Part shown: positions 35,040 to 44,435 of the stretch, in pieces
Layout: every line of letters starts with the position of its first letter
Numbering within the stretch: position 1 is the stretch's first letter
DNA from: Ideonella sp. MAG2
Lineage (GTDB): Bacteria > Pseudomonadota > Gammaproteobacteria > Burkholderiales > Burkholderiaceae_C
Assembly (NCBI GenBank): GCA_004359425.1
Contig: PTEU01000001.1
Coordinates: forward strand, 1,121,914 to 1,185,913
Direction of reading: 5' to 3'
Length of the DNA stretch: 64,000 nt
Notes under the pieces: model-generated
The model's database searches: none
The model's input: the letters and a program-made list of their open reading frames with translations, nothing else
What the model was told of the DNA's origin: nothing
Position numbers and translations under genes: made by a program

Positions 35040-35970
35040 GAGCCGTGAGCGAGCGCAGCGCTTCGGGCCGCTTGGCGGCCTCAGCCAAGCGCCTGAAACG
35101 ACCCGCCAGCTCGGTGGTGCTAGAGCCCGGCAACGGAAACGCAGACACCAAGCCCAGGCCAGCGAGGCTTTTGTCTGTGGAGTCGGCCAACTGCCTGGTG
35201 GCGCAGAACGACATGCAGAACACCGGGTTCATGAAGAACTTGGAGGTGCGCGCATGAGTCACCCCTTTAACCATCGGAGCCATGATCATCAACATCAGCA
35301 AGGCACCGGCCCTGTGCTGGATGTCGACGGCCTTGTCCACAGCCTGGGTGACATCCTTGCCCGTGCGCTCCGCCGCAACGGCAGTGGCAATCGTGAGGCC
35401 GAGCATGGCTGCGGCGACCTTGACATGTTCCACCGAAGATTTGCCAAAGGCGTCGTCGGAATAGACCACCGCCAAGCGGTCCAGGCCCGCGCCCTTGATG
35501 GTGGACAGCATGAGCGACAGCTCGGCAGAAAACGAGGCCCGCAGGTGAAATACCAGCGGTGAGCCGTCTCGCAACTCGGCGGCCCCTGAGCGCAAGCCCA
35601 CCACGGGCAGGCCACCCTTGATGGCGACCGGCAAGGCGGCTTTGGCGTGCGGGGTGCCCACAATGCCTGAGGCGGCAATGATGCTGCGGTCTTTGCTGAA
35701 TTTGTCGATGATGCGAACGGTTTCGTCCGCATTGGCTTTGTCGTCTTCCCAGACGGGCTCAATGTCTAGGCCCGATTGTTGAGCATGGGCAAAAGCCAGC
35801 TCATAGCCTAAGCGAAGGTCTGAGGCCACCTCGGCCTGCACGCCTGTAAAGGGCAGCGCCAACCCGACTCTCACCTTGGGTGCTGCAAGAACCTGGGTGG
35901 GCCACATCAGGCCTGACGACACGGGCAGCGCCAACGCGCTCACGCCTTCCAACAACGTCCGCCGTTTCAT
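35040..35970 (-). pseudogene. ABC transporter substrate-binding protein (Peripla_BP_6), 3' truncated
   Basis: ATG 35970 is preceded by GGGAGG at 6 bases. Signal peptide MKRRTLLEGVSALALPVSSG, then KVRVGLALPFTGVQAEVASD and the family core IIDKFSKDRSIIAASGIVGT, LAVVYSDDAFGKSSVEHVKV. Homology runs to about RRLAEAAKRPEALRSLTA. After that the sequence is that of the small membrane protein in a different frame; the ORF runs to 34864 by chance. The last lobe-closing part of the binding protein is missing. Probable ligand: a branched-chain amino acid or aromatic acid; no permease genes adjoin. Confidence 0.8.
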
Positions 35971-36400
35971 TTTGTTCCTCCCGAGCTCTCTAGGCGCTCG
36001 GCCAACGAATTTGTTATCTTGAGCCGCAGGCTGCGGCTCACGCTCTATGGGTTGATGATGACCCTCTTTAACCACGGAGGTGAGGCATCGCCGCAAAGTC
36101 TAAATGAGCTGTGCCAACAATGCCTGACACCTTAGGTTGTGGTTACAGGTGGAAACAGTCCCCCGGCCTCGTGAGCGGAGCCCTGCAAGCGCTCTTTGTA
36201 CCGTGCCTTGGCAAAAGGCTGGTGACGGCCTGTAAGGGCAGTGCAACTCCAGCGCAGCGGCGTCGCCGCCACACAACGCTGGCCTCAGAGCAATTAACGG
36301 ACATTGTCACCAGACGATCCACACGGGCCAGCGGCTCGCCAGAGGCCAGACTCAGAACCGGAAGTGGCGCAAGCCCCCCTCCAGCCACACCACGGCTCCG
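35971..36400. other. Intergenic region, no gene supported
   Basis: 430 bases between two leftward transcription units. It contains a perfect stem GAGCCGCAG-G-CTGCGGCTC (36021-36039) and no credible ORF. The promoter of the binding-protein gene and a terminator for the VWA operon should lie here, but no convincing -35/-10 pair or T-tailed hairpin was seen. Confidence 0.5.
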
Positions 36401-37498
36401 TCAGAAGGCGAAGGAAGGCACGCCCAACGCGGCAAGTTTGGCGGCGAGTTCACGGTCAAAGGCGGGGGCACCCTCGTCGCTCAGCGCCAGCAAGGCCACG
36501 CACTGCACGCCGGACTCCACCAGCTCGGCTGCGCGGCGCAGCAGCTTGGCCTCGACACCCCCTTCGTAGAGGTCAGAGATCAGCACAAAGATGGTGTTGC
36601 GCGGGTCGGTGATCAGGCTTTGGCAATAAGCCACGGCCCCTTCGATGTCGGTGCCACCACCCAGTTGCACGCCAAACAGCAGCTCTACCGGGTCGTGCAG
36701 GTGCTCGCTCATGTCCACCACTTTGGTGTCGAACACCACCAACTTGGTAGACACCGCAGGCAGAGACGCCAGCACCGCCCCAAAAATACTGCTGTAAACC
36801 ACGCTGGCGGCCATGGAGCCGCTTTGGTCTATGCACAGCACCACCTCGCGTTGCGGGCGGCGCGACTTGCGCCCATAGCCGATCAAGGTTTGGGGCACCA
36901 CGGTACGGTGTTCAGGCAGCCAGTGGCGCAAGTTGGCGCGAATGGTGCGCGGCCAATCGACCTCGGCCAAGCGTGGCCGGCGGTTGCGTTGGCTGCGGTC
37001 CAGCGAGCCCGTGACCGCCGCACGCAGTGGCTCTTCGAGCTGGCGCATCAGAGCGTCCACCACCTGCTTGACCACGGCACGCGCCGTTTCCTTGGTGCCT
37101 TGGGGGATGACGCTGGAGAGCGAGATCAGGCTGGCCACCAAATGCACATCGGGCTGCACGGCCTCAAGCATCTCGGGTTGGGTCAGCATCTCTTGCAAGT
37201 TCAAGCGCTGCAAAGCGTCTTGCTGCATGACCTGCACCACCGAGGCCGGGAAGTATTGGCGAATGTCGCCCAACCACCGCGCCACGGTGGGTGCCGAGCC
37301 GCCGCGCCCACCGCGTCTGCGGCCCAAACCCTGCTCGCCATCGGGCTCGTAAAGCGCGGCCAAAGCCTGGTCCATGGGCAGCGCATCGCCGCTCAAGCCC
37401 CCGCAACTCTGCTGGGCCTCGGAGCCCAAGATCAAGCGCCAGCGGCTCAGGCGCTCGGTCGAGCTGGCGGGGGCAGAGGTAGCGTCGTCGGCGCTCAT
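36401..37498 (-). CDS. VWA domain protein, YehP-like
   Basis: 365 residues from ATG 37498, whose ATGA overlaps the stop of the preceding gene. The C-terminal half is a VWA domain with a complete MIDAS: VVLCIDQSGSMAAS (DxSxS) at about 228, the Thr in GVQLGGGTDIEGAV and ISDLYEGGVE. The N-terminal half is helical (QYFPASVVQVMQQDALQRLN). MoxR-associated VWA proteins bind metal and deliver the AAA ring to its target. Last gene of the SWIM-DUF5691-MoxR-DUF5682-VWA operon, corresponding to E. coli yehP. Confidence 0.88.
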   Translation of the reverse strand: MSADDATSAPASSTERLSRWRLILGSEAQQSCGGLSGDALPMDQALAALYEPDGEQGLGRRRGGRGGSAPTVARWLGDIRQYFPASVVQVMQQDALQRLNLQEMLTQPEMLEAVQPDVHLVASLISLSSVIPQGTKETARAVVKQVVDALMRQLEEPLRAAVTGSLDRSQRNRRPRLAEVDWPRTIRANLRHWLPEHRTVVPQTLIGYGRKSRRPQREVVLCIDQSGSMAASVVYSSIFGAVLASLPAVSTKLVVFDTKVVDMSEHLHDPVELLFGVQLGGGTDIEGAVAYCQSLITDPRNTIFVLISDLYEGGVEAKLLRRAAELVESGVQCVALLALSDEGAPAFDRELAAKLAALGVPSFAF

Positions 37499-39719
37499 GG
37501 GTGAAGTCCTAACCATTGATGCAAGAGCGGCAACACTGCCGCTGCGCGGTCCAAGTCCAGGGCCGTGGCCGGGGTTGAGCCTAGGCTGGGTGCCAGCGCT
37601 GCGCTGCCTGCCGCAGCACGCTCCCCCAAGGCGCGGCGCTCGCTGGCGCTGAAGCCCGCAAACGTGCGCCGCAGCAGCGGCAGCACTTGCACAAAGTGGC
37701 CCTCGTGCAACTGGCTGACCCAGGTGTCCACCAACGCCCAGAGCCGAGGGTCGTGCAGCAGCACCAGCCCGTTGCGATTCAAAAAGCCCTCCAGCCAGGC
37801 GGCTGCGTTGCCGGGCTCGGCGGCGGCCGAGAGGTTGAGGCTCAGCCAGCGGCCTGCATCGCCGTCGCTCCACACGCCTTCGTCCAGCAACAGGCGGGTG
37901 GCCAAGCCCCGCAGCAAGGCGGCGGCACTGTCCATCTGGGCAATGCGGGCCAGCGCAGCCTGCCAGGCCTCGCGCAGCGCGGGCTCGTCCCGCAGCGCCA
38001 CCGCCGCATGGCCAGCCAAGAGGGACTCTCGCACCTGTTGGGCGGCCTCATCATCCAACGCCGAGCAGGCCAGGGGCAGGCCGATGGCGCAGCGCTGTAT
38101 CAGGCCGTCGAGCACGGTGGCCACGGCGGTGGTGTCGATGTGGCGCACGCTGCCATAACGGTAAATATTGGCCAGCGGAGGCAGTGCGTCCAGCAACTGC
38201 AAGCTGTCGCCCGTGATGGCGGCGCGCGCCTGCAAGCAGGCCGTCACGCCCTCTATGGCCCCGCTGAGCTGAGCCAACAGCACGGCGTCTATCAAGCTGG
38301 CCAAAGCTTGCAAGGCCGTGGCCTGGCGGGCTTGATCTAGCACCTTGGCGGTGGCGGCTTGCTCGATGGTGCCGCCCCAAGGGCTGGCCGCCATCAACTG
38401 AACCACAAATTCCGGCTCCCACTGCAACTGCCACAGCTCGTGAAAACTGCCCTTGCTGCCGCGCTGCGCGGGGTGGGGCACGCCCCAGGGCAGGTCCAGC
38501 AAGCGCAGGCGGTGCAGCAGGTGGCTGCGCGCCAAGTCATTGGGCTGGCGCAAGTCCAGGTCCAGGGTGCGCTCCAGCACTTCGGGCTTGAGACGCAAGC
38601 GCTTCTGGGCTTGCTCCAGGTCGCGCTGCAAGGGGTGGACGGGGACATCCGCAGGCACTTGGCCCAGTTGGTGGCCTACCAGCAGTTCGTCGGCAATCAG
38701 GTGCAGGGTGCTGTCTTGGCCACCGCTGATGACGCTGCGGGTGGCGTCGTGCAGGTCGTCCAGCCCGCTGGCAGGGTGGCCACGCAGGGCGGCCAGGGTC
38801 TGGGCCAGGCGCGCCGCTTCAATCACATGGGCGCTGGAGCAGTCCAGGTCACGCTGGCGCAGCAGGCCCGCAACCTTGGACAGCCATGCCACTTCGCGTG
38901 GTGTGTCGCCGCGCTGTTGCTGCCATAAAAAGCCATACCACCCCGGGGCATCCACGCCCGCGCCATAACCACTGGCGCTGGCCAAATGGCGGTGGGTCCA
39001 GGGTATCCAGGTGGCTACGCAGGCTCTAAGGCGGGCTGGGGTGGGGCAGGGTCGGTCGCCGTCCAGTCGGCGCGCACGGCCTGCATCAGCTCGGCAATGG
39101 CTGCAAAAAGCTCGCGCGCGTCGCGGCGTTCTTCCACCATGGCATTCCACCAGCTCTCGCCGTCGGCATGGCCGCTGGCGCGGGCAATGCCGTCCAGCGG
39201 GTCACCCCGGCGCGCTTGGAGGGTTGAGTCGGACTCGCCAGCGGCCAAGCCGCTGCTGGGTACAGGGTCTGCGGCAGCTTCGGTGGCTGGGTCGGTGTTG
39301 GTCTCGGCGGTTGCATCCGCTTGTGCAGCCGCCAGCGCCGCCTGGCCTTCTTCGCGCCACTGCTGCAGGGCCAGTAGGTGGCTGCGCGGCAGGTCCATGA
39401 ACTGCACCGTAGCCCCCGCATGGGTTGCCCACAACAGGGCTTGCCACTCGGGAGAGAAGGCCGCAAAGGGGTAGAAGACCGCGCGTTGCGGTGCTGAAGG
39501 GTCGTAGACCAGCAGCGCCACCGGGGGGTGCATGTCGGCCGACTGCACATGCGCCACCAGCTCGTCGGCCTCGGCCGGGCCTTCGACCAGCACGCAATCG
39601 GGCTGCCAATCCGCGAGTGCCGCTTTCAGGCTTTGGGCACAGCCCGGGCCGTGGTGGCGCACACCAAATAGGCGGACCTCAGGCGCAACCTGCTGGGGGG
39701 TGGTGCTGGCCTCGCTCAT
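37495..39719 (-). pseudogene. DUF5682 (YehM-like) gene with internal loss and frame change
   Basis: ATG 39719 opens 234 codons: VRLFGVRHHGPGCAQSLKAA, CVLVEGPAEADELV, AVFYPFAAFSPEWQALLWAT and FMDLPRSHLLAL, the DUF5682 N-terminus. This frame ends in a stop at 39015. From about 39027 another frame carries the C-terminal two thirds: VATWIPWTHRHLASASGYGA, WYGFLW, SSAHVIEAARLAQTLAALRG, LQRDLEQAQKRLRLKPEVLE, to 37495. The middle part expected between them is absent. All operon junctions around it are intact, so the loss is either recent or an assembly error. The intact protein would be the partner of the MoxR and VWA proteins. Confidence 0.85.
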
Positions 39720-39728
39720 GGGGAGGCC

Positions 39729-40811
39729 TCAGGCGTGGTCACGGCAGGCGCGGTAGAGGTCCTTCCAGTCGCTGCGCTCCTTCACCACCGTTTCCAGGTA
39801 CTCGTTCCACACCACTTTGTCTTGCACCGGGTCTTTGATGACCGCGCCCAGCAGGCCGGAGGCCAGGTCCTGCGCGCCCATCACCCCATCGCCAAAATGA
39901 CCGGCCAAGGCCATGCCGTTGTTGATCACCGAAATCGCCTCGGCAGTGGAGAGGGTGCCGCTGGGGCTTTTGAGCTTGGTCTTGCCGTCTTCGGTGTGGC
40001 CATTGCGCAGCTCGCGGAAAATTTGCACCAAGCGCTTGACCTCCTTGAGCGCCGGGGGCTCAGCGGGCAAGTCCAGGGCACGGCCCATTTCGCTGACGCG
40101 CTTGACCACAATGGCCAACTCTTCTTCTTCGGTGGCGGGCACGGGCAGCACCACGGTGTTGAAGCGCCGCTTGAGCGCGCTGGACAACTCATTCACCCCT
40201 TTGTCGCGGTTGTTGGCCGTGGCGATCACACTGAAGCCGCGCACCGCCTGCACCTCGCTGCCCAGTTCGGGAATGGGCAAGGTTTTTTCAGAGAGCACGG
40301 TGATGAGGGTGTCTTGCACATCTGCGGGGATGCGGGTCAGTTCCTCCACGCGACAAATCTGGCCCCGGCGCATGGCCTGCATCAAGGGGCTGGGCACCAA
40401 GGCCGCTTCCGAGGGGCCGTGGGCCAACAGTTGGGCATAGTTCCAGCCGTAACGCAGTTGTTCTTCGCTGGTGCCTGCCGTGCCTTGCACCAGCAAGGTG
40501 GAGTCACCACTGACCGCAGCGGTGAGGTGCTCAGACACCCAGGACTTGGCGGTGCCGGGCACCCCGTACAGCAAGAGCGCACGGTCGGTGGCCAAGGTGG
40601 CCACGGCAATCTCCATCAGCCTGCGCTCACCGATGTATTTGGGGCTGACGACAAAGCCGTTCTCCAGGGTACCGCCCAGCAAATAAGTCACCACCGCCCA
40701 GGGGGAGAGCTGCCAGTTGGGGGGGCGCTGGCGCTGGTCGGCCTTTTTGAGCTCATGCAGCTCTTCGGCGTATTGATGCTCGGCGTGTTGGCGTAAGAAG
40801 TTGGCGCTCAT
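39729..40811 (-). CDS. MoxR family AAA+ ATPase, YehL-like
   Basis: 360 residues. Walker A LLLYGVPGTAKSWVSEHLTA at about residues 78-97; a degenerate Walker B region GQICRVEELTRIPADVQDTL; sensor 1 FSVIATANNRDKGVNELSSA; arginine-finger region ALKRRFNTVVLPVPATEEEE. MoxR ATPases are hexameric chaperone-like remodelers that work with VWA partners. The start overlaps the stop of the DUF5691 gene (ATGA), and the stop lies 9 bases before the DUF5682 start. Equivalent of E. coli YehL by order and domain. Confidence 0.93.
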   Translation of the reverse strand: MSANFLRQHAEHQYAEELHELKKADQRQRPPNWQLSPWAVVTYLLGGTLENGFVVSPKYIGERRLMEIAVATLATDRALLLYGVPGTAKSWVSEHLTAAVSGDSTLLVQGTAGTSEEQLRYGWNYAQLLAHGPSEAALVPSPLMQAMRRGQICRVEELTRIPADVQDTLITVLSEKTLPIPELGSEVQAVRGFSVIATANNRDKGVNELSSALKRRFNTVVLPVPATEEEELAIVVKRVSEMGRALDLPAEPPALKEVKRLVQIFRELRNGHTEDGKTKLKSPSGTLSTAEAISVINNGMALAGHFGDGVMGAQDLASGLLGAVIKDPVQDKVVWNEYLETVVKERSDWKDLYRACRDHA

Positions 40812-42427
40812 GGTGCAGATGGTGGCAGTTGAGACAAGGCCGTGCGAAGCTCATGCAAGCGCATCAACTGGGCTTGCAGCTCGACATAAGCCGGGGGTGG
40901 ATCGTTCAGCGGGCCCAGTTGGCAGGCCAGGGGCAAGGCGCTGGGGTCTAGCTGGGCGCACAGCGGCGGCATCAGGCTGCGGGCTTGATAGCCCGAGCCC
41001 ACCTGAGGCGCGGCCAGCTCTTGGCGCACCTGGGCCACAGCGGCACGGGCCAGCGCTTGCGACAGCTCTGGCGGCAGCCGGTCTGAGGGGCTGCAGGTGG
41101 CCAACACGTCTTGCGCAATGGCCCAGATGGCGCCGGGCTCTTGGCCAAGCTGTTGTGCCCACAGTTGGGCTCGGCGCGCGGGGCCGAGGGCAGCGCGCAG
41201 GGCGTTGCCATCCAAGCAGCCCGCCGCAGGCCCTGTAGCCCCCAACAAGGCCCAGGCCCAGGGTTCTTGCTCGTCGAGTGGGGCCAGGGGCAGGGCGTCA
41301 CGCCAGCCGCGCAGCAAAGCCTCACTCCAATCGGAGGCCGTGGCCCAGCCCACCATGGCCTCGGGCGTCAGGGCGGTGTGGTCGCACCACCAGCGCAGGG
41401 GCAGGCCGCGCACCACTTGGTAAAGCCACCAGCCGCGCTCGCCCAGCGTGTCCTGCTTGGGCCGCGCGGGGTCCATGGCATGGGCCTTCCACGCCGGGTC
41501 TTCTTGGGCCGGAGCATCGAGCACCCAGCGCTGGCTCAAGCCCAGCGCGGCGGAGTGGCTTTGCAACAAGGCCGAGGCTTGCTCCAGCATGTATCTGCGG
41601 TGCGCGCTCTGGGGCAGCCGCAACAGCAGGGCGGCAGCCCAGCGCCGGACCTCAAGCGCGCGGTCTTTGAGCAAGCTGTTGAGCAAGGGCTCGTCATCCG
41701 CCCCCAAACCCCAGGCCAGGCAAGGCAGCAGGTCGGCCCGTTCTTTGGCGGCCAGCTCGGGCAAGGTGGCCGCCAGGCGCTCGCGGGCGGCGGTGGCATC
41801 GCGCTGCCGCTCTTGGCGCAAAAAGGCTTGGCGGGCCGCCAGGTTGCCGTGTTGCCAGTCCTCCTCGGTGGGGGTGGCGGGTCCGCTGAGGGTCTCGCGC
41901 CAACGCTCAGACTGTTGCGCCAACCAGCGGCCCCGCTCGCCGACCACGGCGCTGGCCGCGTCTCGCAGCGCGGGGTTGCTGCGCGCCAAGTCCAACACCT
42001 GGGGCAGCAGCTTGGCGGGCAGCCGCCACGCGCGCTGATGCAGTGCGCTCAAGGCCTCGTGCTGCAAGGCCGGTGGTCCTTGGGTCAGCACCTGCTGCAA
42101 GCGCTCCGGCCAAGGGCCGTGTTGAAGCGCGGCATGGCGCTCTGGCGCAGCGCGCGCGGTGCTGGGCTCAGGCGAGGGCTGGGCTCGCAGGGCAGCGCGC
42201 TCAATGCTGTCTAGGCAACCGGCGGCGCGCAGCAGCACAGTGGCGGCGGTGTCTGGCTGAAGCTGCTGGCGCAGCGCGGCCGCCAACTGCGCCCAGGCCT
42301 GCTCGGCTGGATGAGGCGGGGCAGCGTCCGCCTGGCCCAGATGCAGTTGCGCCAGCGCAGCGTCCAGGCCGCTGTGTTTGTCGGTGCCAACCAAGGCGGT
42401 GGGCATCAGCTGTGTCCAGCGGCTCAT
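40808..42427 (-). CDS. DUF5691 family protein
   Basis: 539 residues from ATG 42427 (ATGA overlap with the SWIM gene; the frame is open up to 42454 but only inside that gene). It begins MSRWTQLMPTALVGTDKHSG and is built of helical repeats with many Leu/Ala/Gln pairs, including LPGLAWGLG-like blocks (LLPCLAWGLGADDEPLLNSL, LKDRALEVRRWAAALLLRLP) suggestive of HEAT-like repeats. Family function is unknown; it always seems to travel with MoxR/VWA/SWIM genes, here as the second gene of that operon. Confidence 0.82.
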   Translation of the reverse strand: MSRWTQLMPTALVGTDKHSGLDAALAQLHLGQADAAPPHPAEQAWAQLAAALRQQLQPDTAATVLLRAAGCLDSIERAALRAQPSPEPSTARAAPERHAALQHGPWPERLQQVLTQGPPALQHEALSALHQRAWRLPAKLLPQVLDLARSNPALRDAASAVVGERGRWLAQQSERWRETLSGPATPTEEDWQHGNLAARQAFLRQERQRDATAARERLAATLPELAAKERADLLPCLAWGLGADDEPLLNSLLKDRALEVRRWAAALLLRLPQSAHRRYMLEQASALLQSHSAALGLSQRWVLDAPAQEDPAWKAHAMDPARPKQDTLGERGWWLYQVVRGLPLRWWCDHTALTPEAMVGWATASDWSEALLRGWRDALPLAPLDEQEPWAWALLGATGPAAGCLDGNALRAALGPARRAQLWAQQLGQEPGAIWAIAQDVLATCSPSDRLPPELSQALARAAVAQVRQELAAPQVGSGYQARSLMPPLCAQLDPSALPLACQLGPLNDPPPAYVELQAQLMRLHELRTALSQLPPSAP

Positions 42428-43755
42428 GCGTGAACCCCGCTCTGAACTTGCCATTCACCTTCTGAGCTGAAGGCACGCAGCGGCCTCAGCAGGTGGCCGT
42501 CCCACTCGCCCATCAAGGCCAGGCCATGGCCGCCGCACAGGGCGCGCAAGACCCAGGCATCGTCGTCGTTCACCAGCAGGGGCCAACGGCCCAGTGCGGT
42601 GTGGGCCAGCCAGCGCGTGGGGGCACCCTCGGCAGGCAGCAGCACAGCGTCCAACACCACCGGTGCCAGCACCTGCCACGGGTGAGGCAGGGCAGGCGGG
42701 CGGGCTGGCGGCCAGGCGGTGCTGGGCTCGGGCGCTGGGCCTGGCTCGGCCCAGCCCCGCAGGGCATGGCTGGAGGGTGCCAACAACAAGGTGGTTTCCA
42801 GGGCCGTGCCCGTGAGCCACGCTTGTTCAAAGCCTTGTTGCGCATGGGCAAAGTCCAACACCAAGGCCAAGCGTTGGTGGCGCTCTCCCCAGAGCCAGAC
42901 GCGGCGCTCTTGCAAGCGGCGGTCCTTTTCTTCGGTGATTTGGGCCAGCACTGTCCAGCGGTCGCTGATGCGCTCGCCGTGCTGGGCCACATCGTCGCGG
43001 TCCAGAGGCCAGCCCAAGGCGACACGCAAGTCGGCCAACTGAGGCGGGCTAAGGTGCTCGCGCTGGCGCACGGCGTCTACCCGGAGTTGCAGCCGCCCCA
43101 ATTGGGCCAGCAGGCGCTGGGGCCAGTCAGGCCCTTCGCCCAGGGCCTCGGCGGCGGCCAGCAAGGCCTGGCCTGCGCCGGGGGCTTGGGCGTCGACCAT
43201 GCGGGCGGCAAAAGCCTGCCAGGCCGCCTTGTGTGTAGGTTGTATGCTGGCCAGCCCTTGGCGCAGCAAGTCTGACAGCCAGCGCTCCAGCTCGATCAAG
43301 CCTGCCTCCATGCGCGCCCAGCGCTTGTCCTGGCGTTGTTGAGCGCTGAGCGCGTTGGCCGCCTCCTCTTCGGGTGTCTGGCTGGCCTGGCTCTTTTGTT
43401 CTTGCTTGGCGGCCTTTTTCTCGGCCTTGTCTTGGCGGCTGTTCAGCCATTCCTGGACCCAGGCGGGTTGCTCCTGGGCGGTAAAGCGCTCGGGCCCATC
43501 GCAGCGCATAAGCAGCAAGGCCAGGCCATGCTTGCAGGGGAACTTGCGGCTGGGGCAGGAGCAGCGAAATGCCGGACCTGCCAAGTCCACTTGGGTTTGA
43601 TAGGGCTTGCTGCCACTGCCTTGACACTCTCCCCACACGGCGCGCTCGTCATGGCCCAGCAAAGGCCACTTGGCCGGGCTCATCAGGCCCCGGGCGGCTT
43701 TGACGGAGGAGTCGTCCGGCGCCAGTGCCAGCACAGCGTCGGTGCTCAAGGACAT
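42424..43755 (-). CDS. SWIM zinc finger protein, YehQ-like
   Basis: 443 residues. The SWIM finger FRCSCPSRKFPCKHGLALLL (CxC...CxH) lies at about 63-82, preceded by ECQGSGSKPYQTQVDLAGPA. A Lys/Gln-rich linker follows (DKAEKKAAKQEQKSQASQTP), then a helical and beta C-terminal domain with RRVWLWGERHQRLALVLDFA. SWIM fingers bind nucleic acid or protein. First gene of the leftward MoxR operon; its stop overlaps the DUF5691 start. The 214 bases between it and divergent iorA must hold both promoters. Confidence 0.9.
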   Translation of the reverse strand: MSLSTDAVLALAPDDSSVKAARGLMSPAKWPLLGHDERAVWGECQGSGSKPYQTQVDLAGPAFRCSCPSRKFPCKHGLALLLMRCDGPERFTAQEQPAWVQEWLNSRQDKAEKKAAKQEQKSQASQTPEEEAANALSAQQRQDKRWARMEAGLIELERWLSDLLRQGLASIQPTHKAAWQAFAARMVDAQAPGAGQALLAAAEALGEGPDWPQRLLAQLGRLQLRVDAVRQREHLSPPQLADLRVALGWPLDRDDVAQHGERISDRWTVLAQITEEKDRRLQERRVWLWGERHQRLALVLDFAHAQQGFEQAWLTGTALETTLLLAPSSHALRGWAEPGPAPEPSTAWPPARPPALPHPWQVLAPVVLDAVLLPAEGAPTRWLAHTALGRWPLLVNDDDAWVLRALCGGHGLALMGEWDGHLLRPLRAFSSEGEWQVQSGVHA

Positions 43756-43969
43756 GGCAGGCGGCGTCTCAGTCGGGGCGGCGGGTCGGCAGGGTCTCCC
43801 TCAAGGCCCTGTTGGAAGGGGGCGCAGTGCGGCACCAATCAACTCCTCAGTTCGTTCTTTATGGGCAAGAGTGTAGGCGTTGTCGAAGAAGGATTTTTGT
43901 CTCCAGCCTGACAGCGCATGCGGAATCGGGCAACATGCGGCGCACATCACGATCCGCTCGGAGACCTCT

Positions 43970-44434
43970 ATGAAACTGACTGTGAACGGCAAAGCCGTGA
44001 CCCTGGACGCTGACCCCGACATGCCGCTGCTGTGGGCCCTGCGCGAAGACTTGCAACTCACCGGCACCAAGTACGGCTGCGGCATGGCCTTGTGTGGGGC
44101 TTGTACCGTCCATCTGGACGGGCAGCCCGTGCGGGCTTGCCAGACCCCGCTTTCGGCGGTTGAAGGCAAAAAAGTCACCACCATTGAAGGGGTGGGCAGC
44201 ACCAAGGTAGGTAAGGCTGTGCAGGCCGCCTGGGTGGCGCAGGACGTGCCGCAATGCGGTTACTGCCAGTCGGGCCAGATCATGAGCGCCTGCGCCCTGC
44301 TGGCGCGGCGGCCCAAGCCCTCGGAGGCGGACATCACCCAAGCCATGAGTGGCAATTTGTGCCGCTGCGGCACTTACAACCGCATCCGGGACGCCGTCAA
44401 AGGCGCATCGGTGGTCTTGAGCTCGGGAGGCTGA
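43970..44434 (+). CDS. iorA: Isoquinoline 1-oxidoreductase-type alpha subunit, [2Fe-2S]
   Basis: 154 residues from ATG 43970, GGAG 7 bases upstream. Two iron-sulfur sites: the plant-type motif [20 protein letters not shown] at about 33-52 and the C-terminal [14 protein letters not shown] ... [13 protein letters not shown]. It passes electrons from the molybdenum subunit encoded next (1 base gap). Small two-subunit aldehyde/isoquinoline oxidoreductases of this kind use a cytochrome acceptor rather than FAD. Substrate not determined by sequence; may be an aldehyde or N-heterocycle. Confidence 0.92.
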   Translation: MKLTVNGKAVTLDADPDMPLLWALREDLQLTGTKYGCGMALCGACTVHLDGQPVRACQTPLSAVEGKKVTTIEGVGSTKVGKAVQAAWVAQDVPQCGYCQSGQIMSACALLARRPKPSEADITQAMSGNLCRCGTYNRIRDAVKGASVVLSSGG

Positions 44435-44435
44435 C

